Assembly (NCBI GenBank): GCA_029216955.1
Contig: JANAVB010031417.1
Coordinates: 23,317,917 to 23,381,916 of the forward strand
Length of the DNA: 64,000 nt
Reading direction: 5' to 3'
Source of the DNA: Iris pallida
Lineage: Eukaryota > Streptophyta > Magnoliopsida > Asparagales > Iridaceae
Of this stretch, positions 32,171 to 44,810 are shown in pieces (the first letter of the stretch is position 1; the number at the start of each line of letters is the position of its first letter). A model generated the notes under the pieces. The model ran no database searches and was not told where the DNA came from. It worked only from the letters and a program-made list of their open reading frames with translations. The translations under genes were made by a program, and so were the position numbers.

Positions 32171-32685
32171 ATCCTTAAGCCATGCATCTGCTGAGATGGC
32201 ATCCTCCGTTCCTTCGAAACGGCGGGATTGTACTTACAAAACCTGGCTGATGCTCCTGAATCAGTCCTCACTCCTCTTTCCAAAGCCGTCTGCAATCCTT
32301 GGTTGAGCAACACATTCTGCTCTTGTAGCTGAGTGTGCATGCGCTGCTGGGCCAACATCTGATGTTGCTGAGCAGCCATCATTTCTCTCATGATCTCCAG
32401 AAGGGATGGTGTGTCCACTTGGGTAGGTGGAATTATGGTTGGTGGTGGAACATCCAGATACTGCGGTCCAGCTGCTGGTTCTACTATCACTTCTTCTTGG
32501 ATAGTCTCCTGAGGTGAGACTGGCTCTTGTTGCTGACCGACCTGGTCAGGTTGTCCATGTTGCTCATGCTGTTGCTGCCCAGCTCTGACCGACGCGGACG
32601 AAGTGCCCCTAAGAAAAGGGACAAGAGAACAATCAAACAACCGGACATGAAGGATCAATAAAGTCAAAGGATACCGGAATGTCAA
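32155..32685 (-). pseudogene. Element C gag, N-terminal part, frameshifted
   Basis: A Gln/Pro-rich frame (SSASVRAGQQQHEQHGQPD, LLEIMREMMAAQQHQML) leads to RFCKYNP, where the frame changes at about 32226-32232. The gag core continues in the long frame that starts at 32170 ([20 protein letters not shown]). A one-base indel explains the switch. The true start is uncertain; a splice acceptor-like CTTAG lies at about 32607. Confidence 0.75.
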
Positions 32686-32689
32686 GCAA

Positions 32690-32806
32690 GGGTTGAGGAT
32701 AACGAATCATGAGATCAAGAAGGAACACGTGTGATTGAGACATCCTATAAATTAAAAACACCCCACAAGTCTGAAATCAGACCTGCATGGGCCACCACTA
32801 AAACCT
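32690..32806 (-). other. Leader of element C with conserved primer-site-like motif
   Basis: On the minus strand, directly inside the 5' LTR, GTGGTGGCCCATGCAGGTC (about 32781-32799) matches the leader motif of elements B and D. Confidence 0.55.
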
Positions 32807-35705
32807 TGTCACGCCCCAGAACCAAAATACTGGAGAGCGGGGGAATAACTCAGCCAGCTACGTATTACGGGTAGATGAATACCGTATAATACGATCAATG
32901 CTGTCTAAAAGACGAGGGGGTGCATACTACATAAAAGTCTCACTATGGTCACTTCATATCTATTGTCTCAATCATTCAAATAAGAAACAGAAATAGAGAA
33001 CATGTAAGATAAAGCAGTAAGGCGTCCCAAACGCTCAGTCAAAATGTTCTTGATATCTGGCTTTACAAAACATAGCCAGATGATGTAGAAAAGTATACAC
33101 AATTGTTATCAGCTGCAGTCTGACTTAGTTACAATTATGCAAAAGTAGGTACAAGATAATCCGACTAACATGTCGGTGCCAAACGGCAAAGTATAAGGTA
33201 AATAACAAAACGAACGGGGAAGTAAGGAACCCACTCGAGTCCTCCTGCGATCATCCCTCTAGTATTGACCATCTTGGAGGTGGAAGTAAGCGGAGTCCTA
33301 GGGAACCGGCTCTAAATCTGGCCATGCAAAACCAGAGAGGTTAGACCTCCAATAGCAAGTACCACAAGGAAGCACGATATGAGGAATTAAAACCAGTAAT
33401 AAGAGAATATAATAAGTAGATCTCTGCTTGCCACTGGGATTCACATAACATCACGACACTTCGAACCAACCTCCCAACCAAACAAGGACAGAAGTTGGCC
33501 CGTCATGTCCTGACATTCTGATCATCTCAGTTAGGTAATAGAGTAGGTACAACACACAAACAATCAATTTAAACGGCCATGCAACTACTACGGCTTGCTA
33601 CTGTGAGTTCCAAGTTATCCTGGAATTATGCAATAAAGGATTCCTCAGCTCTTACTATGTGCAAGCAAGGCTAGTTTACACATTCAATCAATTGCGCCAA
33701 TCATGAATTAGACGAGTCCCAGCAGGACGCCCGTCATCAATATACAATAGATATATAACCAGATACCGCTCCCTGCCCGTGTGGCAGATTTGCAGTATCT
33801 GTGGGGACCAACCGGCCTGTCGGGCACTACTAGTCCCAAGAGGGATGCCATATAAGAACTCGGGAATTCATTCTCTCCATGCAATCATTATTTTATTTAA
33901 CTTAATAGTCTCTACGTTGAGTGAAATCCCATGCCGTGGATCATGGTTATTCAGGATGAGTACTTCCGTACAAGTACGATATGTCCAACTCTACAACGAT
34001 ACCCGTACGGTTAGGTTGTAGGTCTTACATAGCGTAATACAACAATCAAAACTAACCACGGAATAATCATGCCTTGACCATCAAGTACACATGCTACTTT
34101 TGTAGAAAAATAAATAAATAAATTGAAGCCTGCAAGTGTGCATGTATGTCAATATTCGGGATCGACCAATCGATTATAATAGTTCATAGTTAATATGAAC
34201 GTGTCTAATTCATTCAATTCAATAAGACGACTAGCCAGTCTCTTAGTTCCAACTAGGAACGCATGATCAATTATTAGTCAAGTAACAGTCGGAGTCAATT
34301 CATGACAAGGCATAAAAGTCAAATTAGTATTAATCATGGTCGAGTCCATAACTAGTATAAAATAGTTGGTAATATATTCTTGAATCCAAGGAAAAGATTT
34401 ACAAATTTATATTGGGAGTTGAAAGAAATTCTAGCCACAATTCAGTTAATTAGGACATATAACAGTCAGAAACAACCAAATTATGCATATGCGGCCTATT
34501 CTGCGACATACATGCAACTGCGACACCATATGCGCCTACTGCGACATGCGCCTTAATGCGGCTCATGCGCGACGTGATATGCGCCTATCACGACATGCGC
34601 CTCATGTGGCTCAACTGCGACATGATATGCGCCTACCGCGACATGCGCCTCATGTGGCTCAACTGCGACATGATATGCGCCTACCGCGACATGCGCCTCA
34701 TTGCAACATGCGCCTACTGCGACATGCACCTTCTGTGACATGATATGCGGCTATTGCGACATGTGCCTCATTGCAACATGCGCCTACTGCGACATGCGCC
34801 TTCTGCGACATGATATGCGGCTACTGCGACATGCGCCTCATTGCAACATGCGTCTACTGCAACATGTGCCTTCTGCGACATGATATGCGGCTACTGCGAC
34901 ATGCGCCTCATTGCAACATGCGCCTACTGCGACATGCACCTTCTGCGATATGATATGCGGCTACTGCGACATGCGCCTCATTGCAACATGCGCCTACTGC
35001 GACATGCGCCTTCTGCGACATGCTGTTCGTGCTGCAGATGAATATAGGAACGAACCAAAATACTTTTGCCATAACTTCTACAAAATAAATCGAAATCTAA
35101 CTTTTCAAAAGCCAAACTTTAGTAGAATTAAATTCTCTACAACATGGAACCACTTAATTTCGAAAACAACAATGTTTGATATATCAAAATCCTAAATTTC
35201 ACATGAAAACCAAAACTTAAAACTTAGATCTACACCCAACCATCCATGAAAAACAAAAACTTCAAGACCTAAACTTGTAGAGAAAGAGAAGATGACCAAC
35301 ATAAACTAAAAATAAATGGGGATGCATGAAATCCCTCATGGTGTGCAAGATGTACTTGCCTCTCCAAATGGGTTAGGGTTTGGTGGAGGAGTAAATGTGA
35401 ATGAATGAAGAAAGAGAGTGGAAGAAGAACTTTTATATCAAGGTCAAGTGGATCTCCACCATTCATTCTCTCCACCAAATTCAAGCCATCCATTCCTTTC
35501 CATGTTGAACCAAACCGAACCAAGTTGGTTTCCCATGAACCGAAATGAACCAAGAGCCAAGAAAAAGCAAAAAATAAAATACAGAAAAATTAATAAGCGT
35601 AAAATTGAAAAATTTAAATACAGAATAAATGCATGATAAATATTGAATAAATACATTCAAGAAGTACACGTATAAAATACTTTATTCTGGGAACGGGGAG
35701 TGACA
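32807..35705 (-). repeat. LTR C, right copy (5' LTR in element orientation)
   Basis: 2899 bp, same ends as the left copy. It has five minisatellite units instead of four, which accounts for most of the length difference. The TATA box is at about 35430-35440 on the minus strand. Confidence 0.93.
34668..35017. repeat. 70-bp minisatellite in right LTR C (5 units)
   Basis: Same unit as in the left LTR, starting at about 34668, 34738, 34808, 34878 and 34948. One unit more than the left LTR. Confidence 0.9.
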
Positions 35706-35710
35706 CTTCC

Positions 35711-36626
35711 TTAATTATAAACTGTTTGAAATTCGATTCTATTTGTTCTTGATCGATTGGATAAAATTGTTCTGTGATGTGATTTTCTTCTGAGATAAGT
35801 CGTATGGGCTAGGTCGCCTCGATTATGAGATTTTAGAATCCTCTAGGGTCATGCTAGCTGGCAGAGTGAGGACATATAGTCGGACTATGGACGTATTTCT
35901 CGGGTGTGGGAATTTAAGGTTTTCGCTGCCAAGCTAGCGGCAATACAAAAATTTTAAATACCATAATTCTAGAGGTATGTACCTTAGTCAAGGACTCTGT
36001 GATTATCGTAGCCTTGCTCACTAGCATGACGGAGATTCTGAGTATCATGATGATTGGACAGACGCATACAATTATCGATTGCATGATTTTTTGTGTTTAC
36101 TTGTTTTAAAATTTTGAGGATGATTTTTTAAGGTGGATAGACTTATAGCACCCCGTTTCTATTTAAGAGTAATTTTAAATTTTATAATTTTAGTCATTTA
36201 ATTCATGCTTTGATTTTTGAGATTTTAAATCATTTTAAATTTTAAGCCATGATTTGTGATTTTAATGATTTGCTAGTGAAACCTTAGAGACTGTTTGACC
36301 TAGAGCCTAACCATGTGATTAGGATATTTCTAGTATCATTTCTGGCCCAAGGGTATTTTGGTCATTAGACCTCTTTGATTTATTTTGATATTTTGCATTG
36401 GTGATTGTTAATTTGGCTTTTGATAGGTGAGATTTTGTGATGGTTTCGTGTCCGTGTCGGACACGTAACAGTTTTTATTTGCAAGTGTTGTTGTGTCTTA
36501 AGAGATTTTTATTTTGCTGAAATTTTTTTTCTTTGGAAGTATTCGAGAGGGATTGTTTTCTGCGTGTGTTTTCTGTGATTGCTTTGTTTTAATTTCGAGG
36601 ACAAATTTTTTTAAGGTGGATAGATT
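35711..36626 (+). other. 3' internal segment of element B
   Basis: Resumes element B after C. AT-rich, no credible gene. It ends in TTTCGAGGACAAATTTTTTT then AAGGTGGATAGAT, the purine-rich stretch before the 3' LTR. A very similar GAGGATGATTTTTTAAGGTGGATAG sequence lies earlier (36115-36143), followed by a CACCCCGTTTC stretch resembling an LTR start, suggesting an internal duplicate or a remnant of another LTR junction. Confidence 0.6.
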
Positions 36627-37599
36627 TGTCACCCCCAGTTTCTAGGGACAAGGGTATTTTTGTCATTTTGTACTTTTGAATATTTTTCAAATTTATTTTA
36701 TTATTTATGATATTGTTTTGGGGTTATTAGGGTCGGGTTCGAATTTTAGCTCATTCCAACTTGTATCGGGGACCCGGGATAGCTTAGACTCTGATCGGGA
36801 CCCAACTGGAACCGACCAACTTGTCATGACCAAACCCAGATATTTATATTTGACTAATCCCATTTGATTTTAGTGGGATTAGGGATTAGAATTAGATTTA
36901 GAACTTGAAATTAGGAGTTTTCAAGTTACCATTTTGACCCCAACCCAAACCACTCATTTCTTGACTTGGAGGGCATTTTGGTAAATTGCCAAGTGTCCCC
37001 AACCCTCTATAATGTGGCCGGCCATGTATGGAGCAGCCACCCCCTCTCCTTTGCTTCACTCCAAAGCAACCTCTCTCTCTCCATTTCATTTCTATCTACA
37101 ACTTTCTTTCTCTTGTTCTTTCCCAAATTTCTAGAGAGCAATTCTATTGATTTCATCTCCAAATCCACCATTTCTTCCACCAAATATTCTTCTTTTTTCT
37201 TCTACTCCATGAAAGGAAGGAGCTAGCCAAGTTTGGAGGATTCCGAGCTCGTTCGCATCCTTTTGGAATCTCTACGTGTCGGTGTCGAGTCGGAAAGCTT
37301 TTTTATTTGAAACTCTCTCCCGGAAGGTATAATCTCTCCTCTAATCCACCCCTACATGCATAAATGATTATTTTTGACCCATAGGAATAACCCCCATGGT
37401 TGTGTCTCCATTTGTGTCCATTTCGTGTCCTTTTGGAGACTTTTAGGAGTGTCCTATGTGTAGATTTGTGTCATAGTAGAAAATTTCTATTGGACTCTTG
37501 TTTTTAATATATATATTGTGTGATTAATTATTAGACATTTAAATTCCAGATTTTATATTGTTTAGAGAAGGTATTTTCAATGTATCATATTGTATCATA

Positions 37600-37605
<6 letters not shown>

Positions 37606-37678
<73 letters not shown>
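37606..37678. repeat. (AT)n microsatellite in 3' LTR B
   Basis: About 70 bp of TA dinucleotide, followed by a TGTGTG-rich segment, as in the 5' LTR. Confidence 0.95.
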
Positions 37679-37681
<3 letters not shown>

Positions 37682-37874
37682 GTGTATATGTGTGTGTATT
37701 TGTCTGTAAGTATGTGTGTGTCCATGTGAGAGTGTGTGTCCATGTGAGAGTGTGTGTATGTATTTATATTTATATAGAGAGAGGGAAGGAAGTAGTGAAA
37801 GAAGTAGAAGAAGATGAAGAGAATAAGCCACAGCAGCAATAGCACTAGCAGGAGCAGCAGTAGCATGAGAAGGA

Positions 37875-38392
37875 GAAGGAGGAGAATAAGGAAGAGAATG
37901 AGGAGGAGAATGAGAAAAAGGAGAATGAGGAGAAGAATAAGGAGGAGAATGAGAAGGAGAAGAATGCGGAGGAGAATGAGAAGGAGAATGAGAAGGAGAA
38001 TGAGGAGAAGAATGAGAAGGAGAATGAGAAGGAGAATGAGGAGGAGAATGGAAAGGAGAATGAGGAGGAGAATGGGAAGGAGAATAAGGAGGAGAATGAG
38101 AAGGAGAATGGGAAGGAGAATGAGGAGGAGAATGAGGAGGAGAATGGGAAGGAGAATGAAAAGGAGAATGGGAAGAAGAAGAATGAGGAGGAAAATGGGA
38201 AGGAGAATGAGGAGGAGAATTAGAATGAGAATGAGGAGGAGAATAGGAAGGAGAATGAAGAGGAGAATGAGAAGGAGAATGAGGAGGAGAATAGGAAGGA
38301 GAATGAGGAGGAGAATGAGGAGGAGAATGAGAAGGAGAATGAGGAGGAGAATTGGAAGGAGAATGAGGAGGAGAATGAGAATGAGAAGGATA
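37875..38392. repeat. GGAGAATGA purine tract in 3' LTR B
   Basis: Uninterrupted homologue of 14175-14538 plus 21343-21830, with different unit order, as expected for a drifting minisatellite. Confidence 0.92.
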
Positions 38393-38502
38393 AATGTAGG
38401 AAATAGGATATTGATGAGATATTGAGTTTGACTTCTAAGATGGGGTTAGAAATAAGTTGTCTTGGTAAGTAATGACTAGATGAGGGTAGTTTAGGCTAGT
38501 CT

Positions 38503-38840
38503 TGACCTCCGTTGACCAAGAGTTGACTTTTTGACCAAAAGTCAATTTCAAGTCAACACTTAACTTTGAATTGACCAAAGCCAAACCAGAGTTGACCAGT
38601 TGACTGAAAATCAACTGTTAGTTAACATTTGACTTGTTTGACCTAGGGTTGACTCAGTGTTGACCAGAGTTGACCAGAGTTGACTTTTTGACCAAAAGTC
38701 AACTGTAAGTCAACCTTGACCCAAATTGACCTAGTTTGACTTGGATTGACTTCCTGTGACCTTGTTTGACTTTGGTTGTCCTAGTGTGACCTAGTTTAGC
38801 TTGGTGTAACTTAGTTTGACCTAGTTTTGACTTAGACTTG
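38503..38840. promoter_or_regulatory. W-box array in 3' LTR B
   Basis: Homologue of 21930-22265 with one extra GTTGACCAGA unit; most TTGAC[CT] cores are retained. In the 3' LTR it faces the PMD sliver and element D. Confidence 0.6.
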
Positions 38841-40218
38841 CATATCATGATTATATTAGCTTTTCTTTCATTATTAAACCATGTTTTGACTCGTAGTATC
38901 TCATCTTTAGGTCTGTGATTACTCTGAGCGTCTGTTCACCTTATCAGCTCAGGACCACAGGCGAGTACATTCACTGATAGTTTTCATTGTCTTGATATCT
39001 ACTATATCCGATTCAGTTGTAGTGTCTTACTTGATTATCGACACGATAGTTCACGGACTAGTATACGTCGGATCCTGTCATGAGATGTTATTTCCGGATT
39101 TTTCTTGGTATATTGGTGTGTGATATCCATGTTTCATGTACTTATATAGACATTGATTTGGGAGTGGGCTGATCACCTGCTTTTGAATCCGTGTCATGAC
39201 GTGCCATGTCCGGATCCATGCTACTATTCGGGGATGGGGAAATTATTAGGGATTATGTGATCAAAGCCTCCCTGTCACTATTTTGCTAGCTCCATCCTCA
39301 CCTCACGTAGGGTGTAGCAGACACCCCTTGCCGGGTTATCCAGGTTGGCCGGCATGACCCTTTCTAGAGATTTTCCTGTGATTGTTGGGCCAAGTGGATA
39401 ACCCTACCCTGACTCCCTAGCCGATCACATATCGCTCTAATAATTCAAATCACATTCTACATTTATTGTCGTATCTTATATTCCAGTTCAGTTTTACTTT
39501 CTGTACTTCTCACCATGCTATGATTTCATTTACTCACATGCTCTACCTGCCTTTATTACTGTATTATGATTTGAGACTAAGTTCTGTTCGAAGGAAGGGT
39601 TACAACCCCGGTCCTTGTTTGGTTTAAGGGTTGTAACTCGGCTTTCGAATGGTTTCCAAGTCGCCTATATCTTTGTCTTGTATTTTATTATACTGTCTCT
39701 TATAGTATTTGTCAATTCACATGGAATTGCTGTTGGTAGTTGTACTTGCTCATTTTCCTGACAGGATACCGTTGACAAATTTTACAGATATTTCTGAAAC
39801 AGATGGAGACTCAGGCCAGGACAGTGGCCTGATAGATTGGCCACTAGATTTTATACTCCCTGAGTAGTTAGCACTCGTTAGGCTTGACTGGACTGCGATC
39901 CAGCTTTGGATTTTAGAATGTAGTATTATATATTATTCTGTGATGTTATGTTTAGTTTTGGACTTGTGTGGATCTCGAACTTATTTCCTGCTTCATCTAT
40001 CATATTTCCTTTCCATGCTATCTACCTTAGGTTTACATTTGTGATTAAGACTGTATTGCTATGTCACCTCCATTCGGAGTGTATATACTGTACAGGTACC
40101 TTTATCTGTTTAGTCATAGTATTTCTAGATGACCTAGACAGCGTTCTACCGTCGATGCTGCGGCGTAGGCTGGACGTACCTACTTCTCGTGCCCCTAATC
40201 AGGGTGCGGGTCGTGACA

Positions 40219-40328
40219 CCTAGCATGAATAGAGGTTCCCGACTTGTCTGGAATGCCAACCGATCCAAGTATAAAGAGCATGTATGCTCGGGCCATCCTC
40301 TCAACGGTTTCATCATCCCAATCCTGCG
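40219..40328 (-). pseudogene. PMD pseudogene, 105-bp exon sliver between elements B and D
   Basis: This 110-bp island is flanked by the right target duplication of B (CCTAG, 40219-40223) and the left one of D (CTGCG, 40324-40328). On the minus strand it encodes 35 residues (including RMARAYMLFILGSVGIPDK) that join in frame with GPQ at 51605 on one side and YLANLSV at 12748 on the other. It proves that B and D are separate insertions into one exon. Confidence 0.9.
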
Positions 40329-43300
40329 TGTAACGCCCCAGTCCCAAAATATGTAGGACTAGGATACGTATACATGCCAGCTACGCATCGAGAGGACTCT
40401 AGCCCAGCTCGAATACGTATAAGCTGTCTGGTTTCCTAAAGCAATATACAAATATCTCAATCCACTGAAGATATACTCTTGTATAAACCAAGTAAACTAA
40501 TGCTGGTCAGACATTAGCAACCGGTTACTACAAGTAACAAAAAAAGATAATATACAATAAAGTGGACCAGACTCTAATGTAATTATCTTGAACAAGCTTC
40601 TAATGAAAGATAAAGCTTGTAAAACTAGGCTATACAGCAGCAATGTCAAAGTAATATAATATAGGACAAAATCTAATTACGAAAGAGAACGATAAAACGT
40701 CAACTAAATATACCTGCAGTCTTGGTGTAGCAACGTCATCCATCAATGTATCATATCTTCAGCTAATACCTGGAGATCACCAGGTCCTCAGAGGACTAGC
40801 AAGACACATAATATACATGCCTACTGTACAGTAAATAACATGCAGAATGAAGTAGAGAAATGTAAAATAGACAAAGATCAATAAGATGTCTCAATATCGT
40901 AACGCCATGGGACGCTCCCAACCTCGAGACAAAAGATAAGTCTCTACTACCGTAATGCCATGGGACACTCCCGGTCCTATAGACGAGATAACAAGTCGAT
41001 AAGAAGTCTCTAATACCGCAACGCCATTGGACGCTCCCAGTCCTAGAGATATCAGGGCTAATGTCGAATCAATCAATCACGACTACAGGTCAAGTCAAGC
41101 TCAAAGGCGAAGGTAGAAGACTAGTCAAAATCGTCACAAGACTCGCGTAGAACAATAACGGCATAAGATGACTCAATAAGGAACGTGCACGTAAAATAAA
41201 AAGTAGAAGTAACATAAACATGAATGAAAGATATGAAGTAGAACTGAAAAGAGATAACAATATAGAATATGCATGTAAATACTGTAAAGTTTAGCAAGGT
41301 GTACTTGCCTGGTGTCGCGCTGTGAATCTGAAACGTCGCTCCCGTGTCAACGCCGCCGGAACCCGACGCTCCTAGATAATTAATTAACTAAATTAACCCA
41401 CTACTCATGAACTTACAATATGACTTAATTAGTCAAGATAATTTTTTAAGATTATATTCAATTTCTCGTGGAACCCTTTAGACCCATACAATCACACACA
41501 GGCTCCACGAGACACCGAACACAATTTTTTTTTGGTTTCCAACTCCCAATTAGTCAGTTATGTTGCTACTTCAATCATATACTTAAAAATAACATAAAAA
41601 TAATAAGAATATTATTTAAACTAATTTTCTATAGATTTATCTCAGAATTTCTAGAATTTATATTTCTAAAGAACTATACTACTAGTTGTCTATCAGGTCG
41701 ACTAGTCTACCCGAAATTTGTCTAGAACTTCATTAATTATCTAAAATTATAAAAAACCTTAAAAATATAATTTAAATATAATTAAAATGCCTTAAATATT
41801 AGAATATGAAATTTTTATGCAAGGATTTCATGGTACTAATGGTTTGGAATCTTCTAGGTCAACAAGTCACCCGAAAATGACTAATTTTGAACTATAATTT
41901 TTCCAAACATAATTGAATTGATAAATTCATGAAAAAATGTTTAAACATCCTAATTTAAATATATTAACCTACATAAAATTTAGTTTTGAAAAATTCCTAC
42001 AGAAACTTATAGTTCCTTCACAACATGGTAAGTTTTGGCTCTACCGAAACATGAAAATAGCTATCATAATTCATGAAACTTTTATGGGTGAAAAATACTA
42101 CCCAAGAGACATCAAAAACTATTTCTACAGAACTAATACCATAATTTCTACAGATTTATAGCATAGGTTTGAGATAGAAAAATTAGAGTTTCTTACCAAA
42201 AGTCCTTGCTAGTTGGATTGTGGAGACTTCTTCTTGCCAAATCTCTCACCTTTATTGCTATCCTTGCTTGCTAATCCTCTTTTGATGAGTTTGGAGGGGT
42301 TGGCAATGGTTCTAGATGGTTGGATGGAGAAGATAGAGGTTTTAGGGTTCGTTTGGTGGAGTTTGGATGGAAGAAGGATAAAAGAAGGAGCCTTGAGTTA
42401 TGTGATTGAGGAGATGATGTAGTAGAGGGGAGGGGATGCTATTTTCGAAATTAATGGTAAAGGAGCTGCTCTTGGATGATAAATAAGAGTTTTGGTGTTA
42501 GAGTTAGGGTTTTGATAAGGGTTGATATATATATGGGCCCATGGGTTGAGTTTATATATATAGGACGCTGTTTCCATGCATGGCATGGTCCGCCAATGTA
42601 GGAGTTTATTTTTGGACAAAAATTACATGAAAATAATCTTTGGTTGGTCATATGTAGGGTCCACATGGATTGGTTTGGTTATTTGATGAGTTGGCTAATT
42701 GATTGATTGAGGATTTAAATAAAAGGTTTCCTAATATGGAACTACTTAGATTTCTAAATATAAATGCAATCTAAATCAGAATTAAATATAAAATATATAT
42801 ATTTATTAATATATATTAATGCCTAACATGCCTACATAGGTTTGGGTTGGACTTTGGGTCAAATATAAACTAATGCCAATCTAGGATTACACTAGGATTA
42901 CACGTAGACGCTTTCTATAAATAGAAACTTTCCAAAATTGAAAATATATTAATATTAATAAAATATATATACAAAATATATATTAACATAAAGGTATTTG
43001 AGAGTACTAAATGTCTATTTAGATTAGGGTTTGGTTTGGGTCAAGTCGGGGCTAAATTGGTACAACCGGGTCTCCTAGAAAGTCAATAATCTAATAATTA
43101 AATAAATAAATCATCGGTGGAGGTTAAGTCGCAACTTGTCCTGGTTAACCTAGTTAGAACACACCTATGGCTCGGCCTTCCCTACCATGGGTAATAGATT
43201 AGTCAAAGTACACGACTACACTATTCTTACTAAAATTCCTAGTCGATATCTACCTCAAACTTAACCATAACTAAGGCCATATATAATATTAGACTATTAT

Positions 43301-43918
43301 AAATATAATCATATACACAAAATTGTATCTAAATCTAATTGACTGTATAACATCCTAAAATGAATCCATAATAATTATACGGTCATGACAACCTATCATG
43401 GCTCCCTACCAGGTGGGGTTGGCTAGGTTAGGGTCCAAATATATATTTTCTAATTTAATCGAACTCTAAGAGTCAACCAATAAGTCTTTTGTGCCATTCG
43501 CAATTAAATAGCACATGGAGACTCGACTGAGTGGCACACTCTTAGCATGTGCATCGTAGGCTCAAAATGAGTCAAAACCATAATTAGGTCGAATAGTTTT
43601 GATTTATGTCGAGTCCCGAACTCACGTGGGAAGTTAGGTCTGGAATTATGTTAAATAATGTAATTGCCTAAATTTGACCCGAAGTTGCACAAAGTCAAAA
43701 GAATGATAGGGGACAAGTTTGAGTGGACATAATATATCAAGTTGAAGGTCATCATGTCTACTACAAAACTCATTAAGGACGTTTCAAGAGATGGGCATGT
43801 CTTGTGCTCTAAAAATCAAAGACACGAAAGAGTACATATATAATCATAATTAAATATACAATATAACCTAATAATTAGAAATACTAAAAAATAATTTCCA
43901 AAAATCAGGGTCCTTACA
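40329..43918 (-). repeat. LTR D, left copy (3' LTR in element orientation)
   Basis: 3590 bp, TGTAACGCCCC to GGTCCTTACA on the + strand. It retains the empty site of CACTA 2 at about 41372-41390 (GATAATTAATTAACTAAAT). A minus-strand TATATATAAA box lies near 42553-42563. Confidence 0.93.
41294..41308 (-). promoter_or_regulatory. Conserved LTR stem-loop GCAAG-N5-CTTGC (left LTR D)
   Basis: GCAAGTACACCTTGC on the minus strand. Also at 45778-45792 (right LTR D), 27252-27266 and 35345-35359 (LTRs C, GCAAGTACATCTTGC) and, with a 6-base loop, at 62555-62570 (LTR E, plus). Always on the element's sense strand and preceded by G/AGG. Function unknown; see findings. Confidence 0.55.
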
Positions 43919-44810
43919 ATCTACCCACCTTAAAAGAATTTTTGTCCTCGAAATTAAAATAAGGCTCACTAACAAATAACCGTTCTAGAGTAACTAGGAA
44001 TAGTTTAAGGGATATGATAGGTCACTACAGTGTCTCCTAATAAGTCAAGTAATAATCAAGCCTAAATAATTTTGATTTGCAACATTCGTAAAGCTATATA
44101 TGGTTATCTCTAGTCGCTCTTTTTGGTACTAGCAGTCTTGCAAAGATCATGTTGAAGGCTTGTCCTCCTAACCATTTTATCAAGACAATTATATAAGTCT
44201 CCCTTCACCTAACCAAGTTAAGTGATACCTATCAATCTGTCAAATCCTAATTTTACAATTGACAGGATATAATATTAAATGGGTTGGGTTAGGCTATGTC
44301 TAGTTTCATCTCTTAAAGGGTCGATCTATACACTAAAACTACCACTCTATTCTTGATCAAGTGGCCACCATAAGGGCGTAACCCAGTATGATCATATATG
44401 TATGCCTATAATGAGGACGTCTACACACCTTTGGTTAAACTACCTCATCAAACACATGATGCCCTATGGCATATGGCATCTCTAATCCTACTTATCTATC
44501 AAGCAATCACAATACAATAAGCAAACTAACTTACACTATAACTTAAGAATTTTTTTTTTGCTAAATCCTATATAGCACGATTATTCGTCACTCCGAAATT
44601 GGAAGGGACGAAAAGCAATGATATGAGAAAGCAAGGGAATAGTAATCGAGAGTAAATGCGAAGTTCAAGGGCAGTAGAAAATTTCTAAAAGAATTGTCAA
44701 GGCAGTTGTGGATTAAGATTCCTAAGGGTTTAGTCATGTTCGCAGGCCCGTTCGGTACCGTGACGTAACCAAAACGGCTAACTCGACCTGCATGGGCCAC
44801 CCAAAAAATA
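43919..44810 (-). other. Internal region of element D, no gene
   Basis: 892 bp with no meaningful open frame. The left edge carries the purine tract (minus strand). The right edge carries GGGTGGCCCATGCAGGTCG (minus strand, about 44784-44802), the leader motif shared with B and C. Confidence 0.8.

Larger units (their letters stand above)
24762..35705 (-). mobile_element. Element C: Tekay/Del-like chromovirus, inserted in element B
   Basis: LTRs 24762-27612 and 32807-35705, 5-bp duplication CTTCC at 24757-24761 and 35706-35710, internal 27613-32806 in minus orientation. The pol order is protease, RT, RNase H, integrase with a chromodomain-like tail, which marks a chromovirus; overall layout suggests the Tekay (Del) clade. 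The LTRs differ by only a few percent by eye, so insertion is recent, yet gag and integrase contain disabling lesions. Confidence 0.93.
12754..40218 (+). mobile_element. Element B: large-LTR Ty3/gypsy retrotransposon without pol, host of C and CACTA 1
   Basis: Two LTRs (12754-23641 and 36627-40218) are in direct orientation and differ by a few percent by eye. They are bounded by the 5-bp duplication CCTAG at 12749-12753 and 40219-40223. Without its own inserts the internal part is only about 2 kb: a leader, a damaged gag, and a 0.9-kb stretch before the 3' LTR. No RT, RNase H or integrase can be found. It is therefore a non-autonomous element, and its leader and gag zinc knuckles point to a Tekay/Del-type helper. 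Confidence 0.92.
36627..40218 (+). repeat. 3' LTR of element B
   Basis: Direct partner of 12754-23641. It starts TGTCACCCCC after the purine-rich TTTTTTTAAGGTGGATAGAT stretch and ends CGTGACA. It lacks the CACTA insertion and so provides the empty site: the GGAGAAT tract is uninterrupted here. Confidence 0.92.

Noticed and set aside
26630..35017. Possible CRISPR array (regularly spaced repeats)
   Set aside because: The 70-bp units are contiguous with no variable spacers, lie in LTRs and the genome is a plant.
24757..36626. Assigning the 1196-codon pol to element B
   Set aside because: The pol lies on the opposite strand and between its own LTRs with its own CTTCC duplication, so it belongs to element C.
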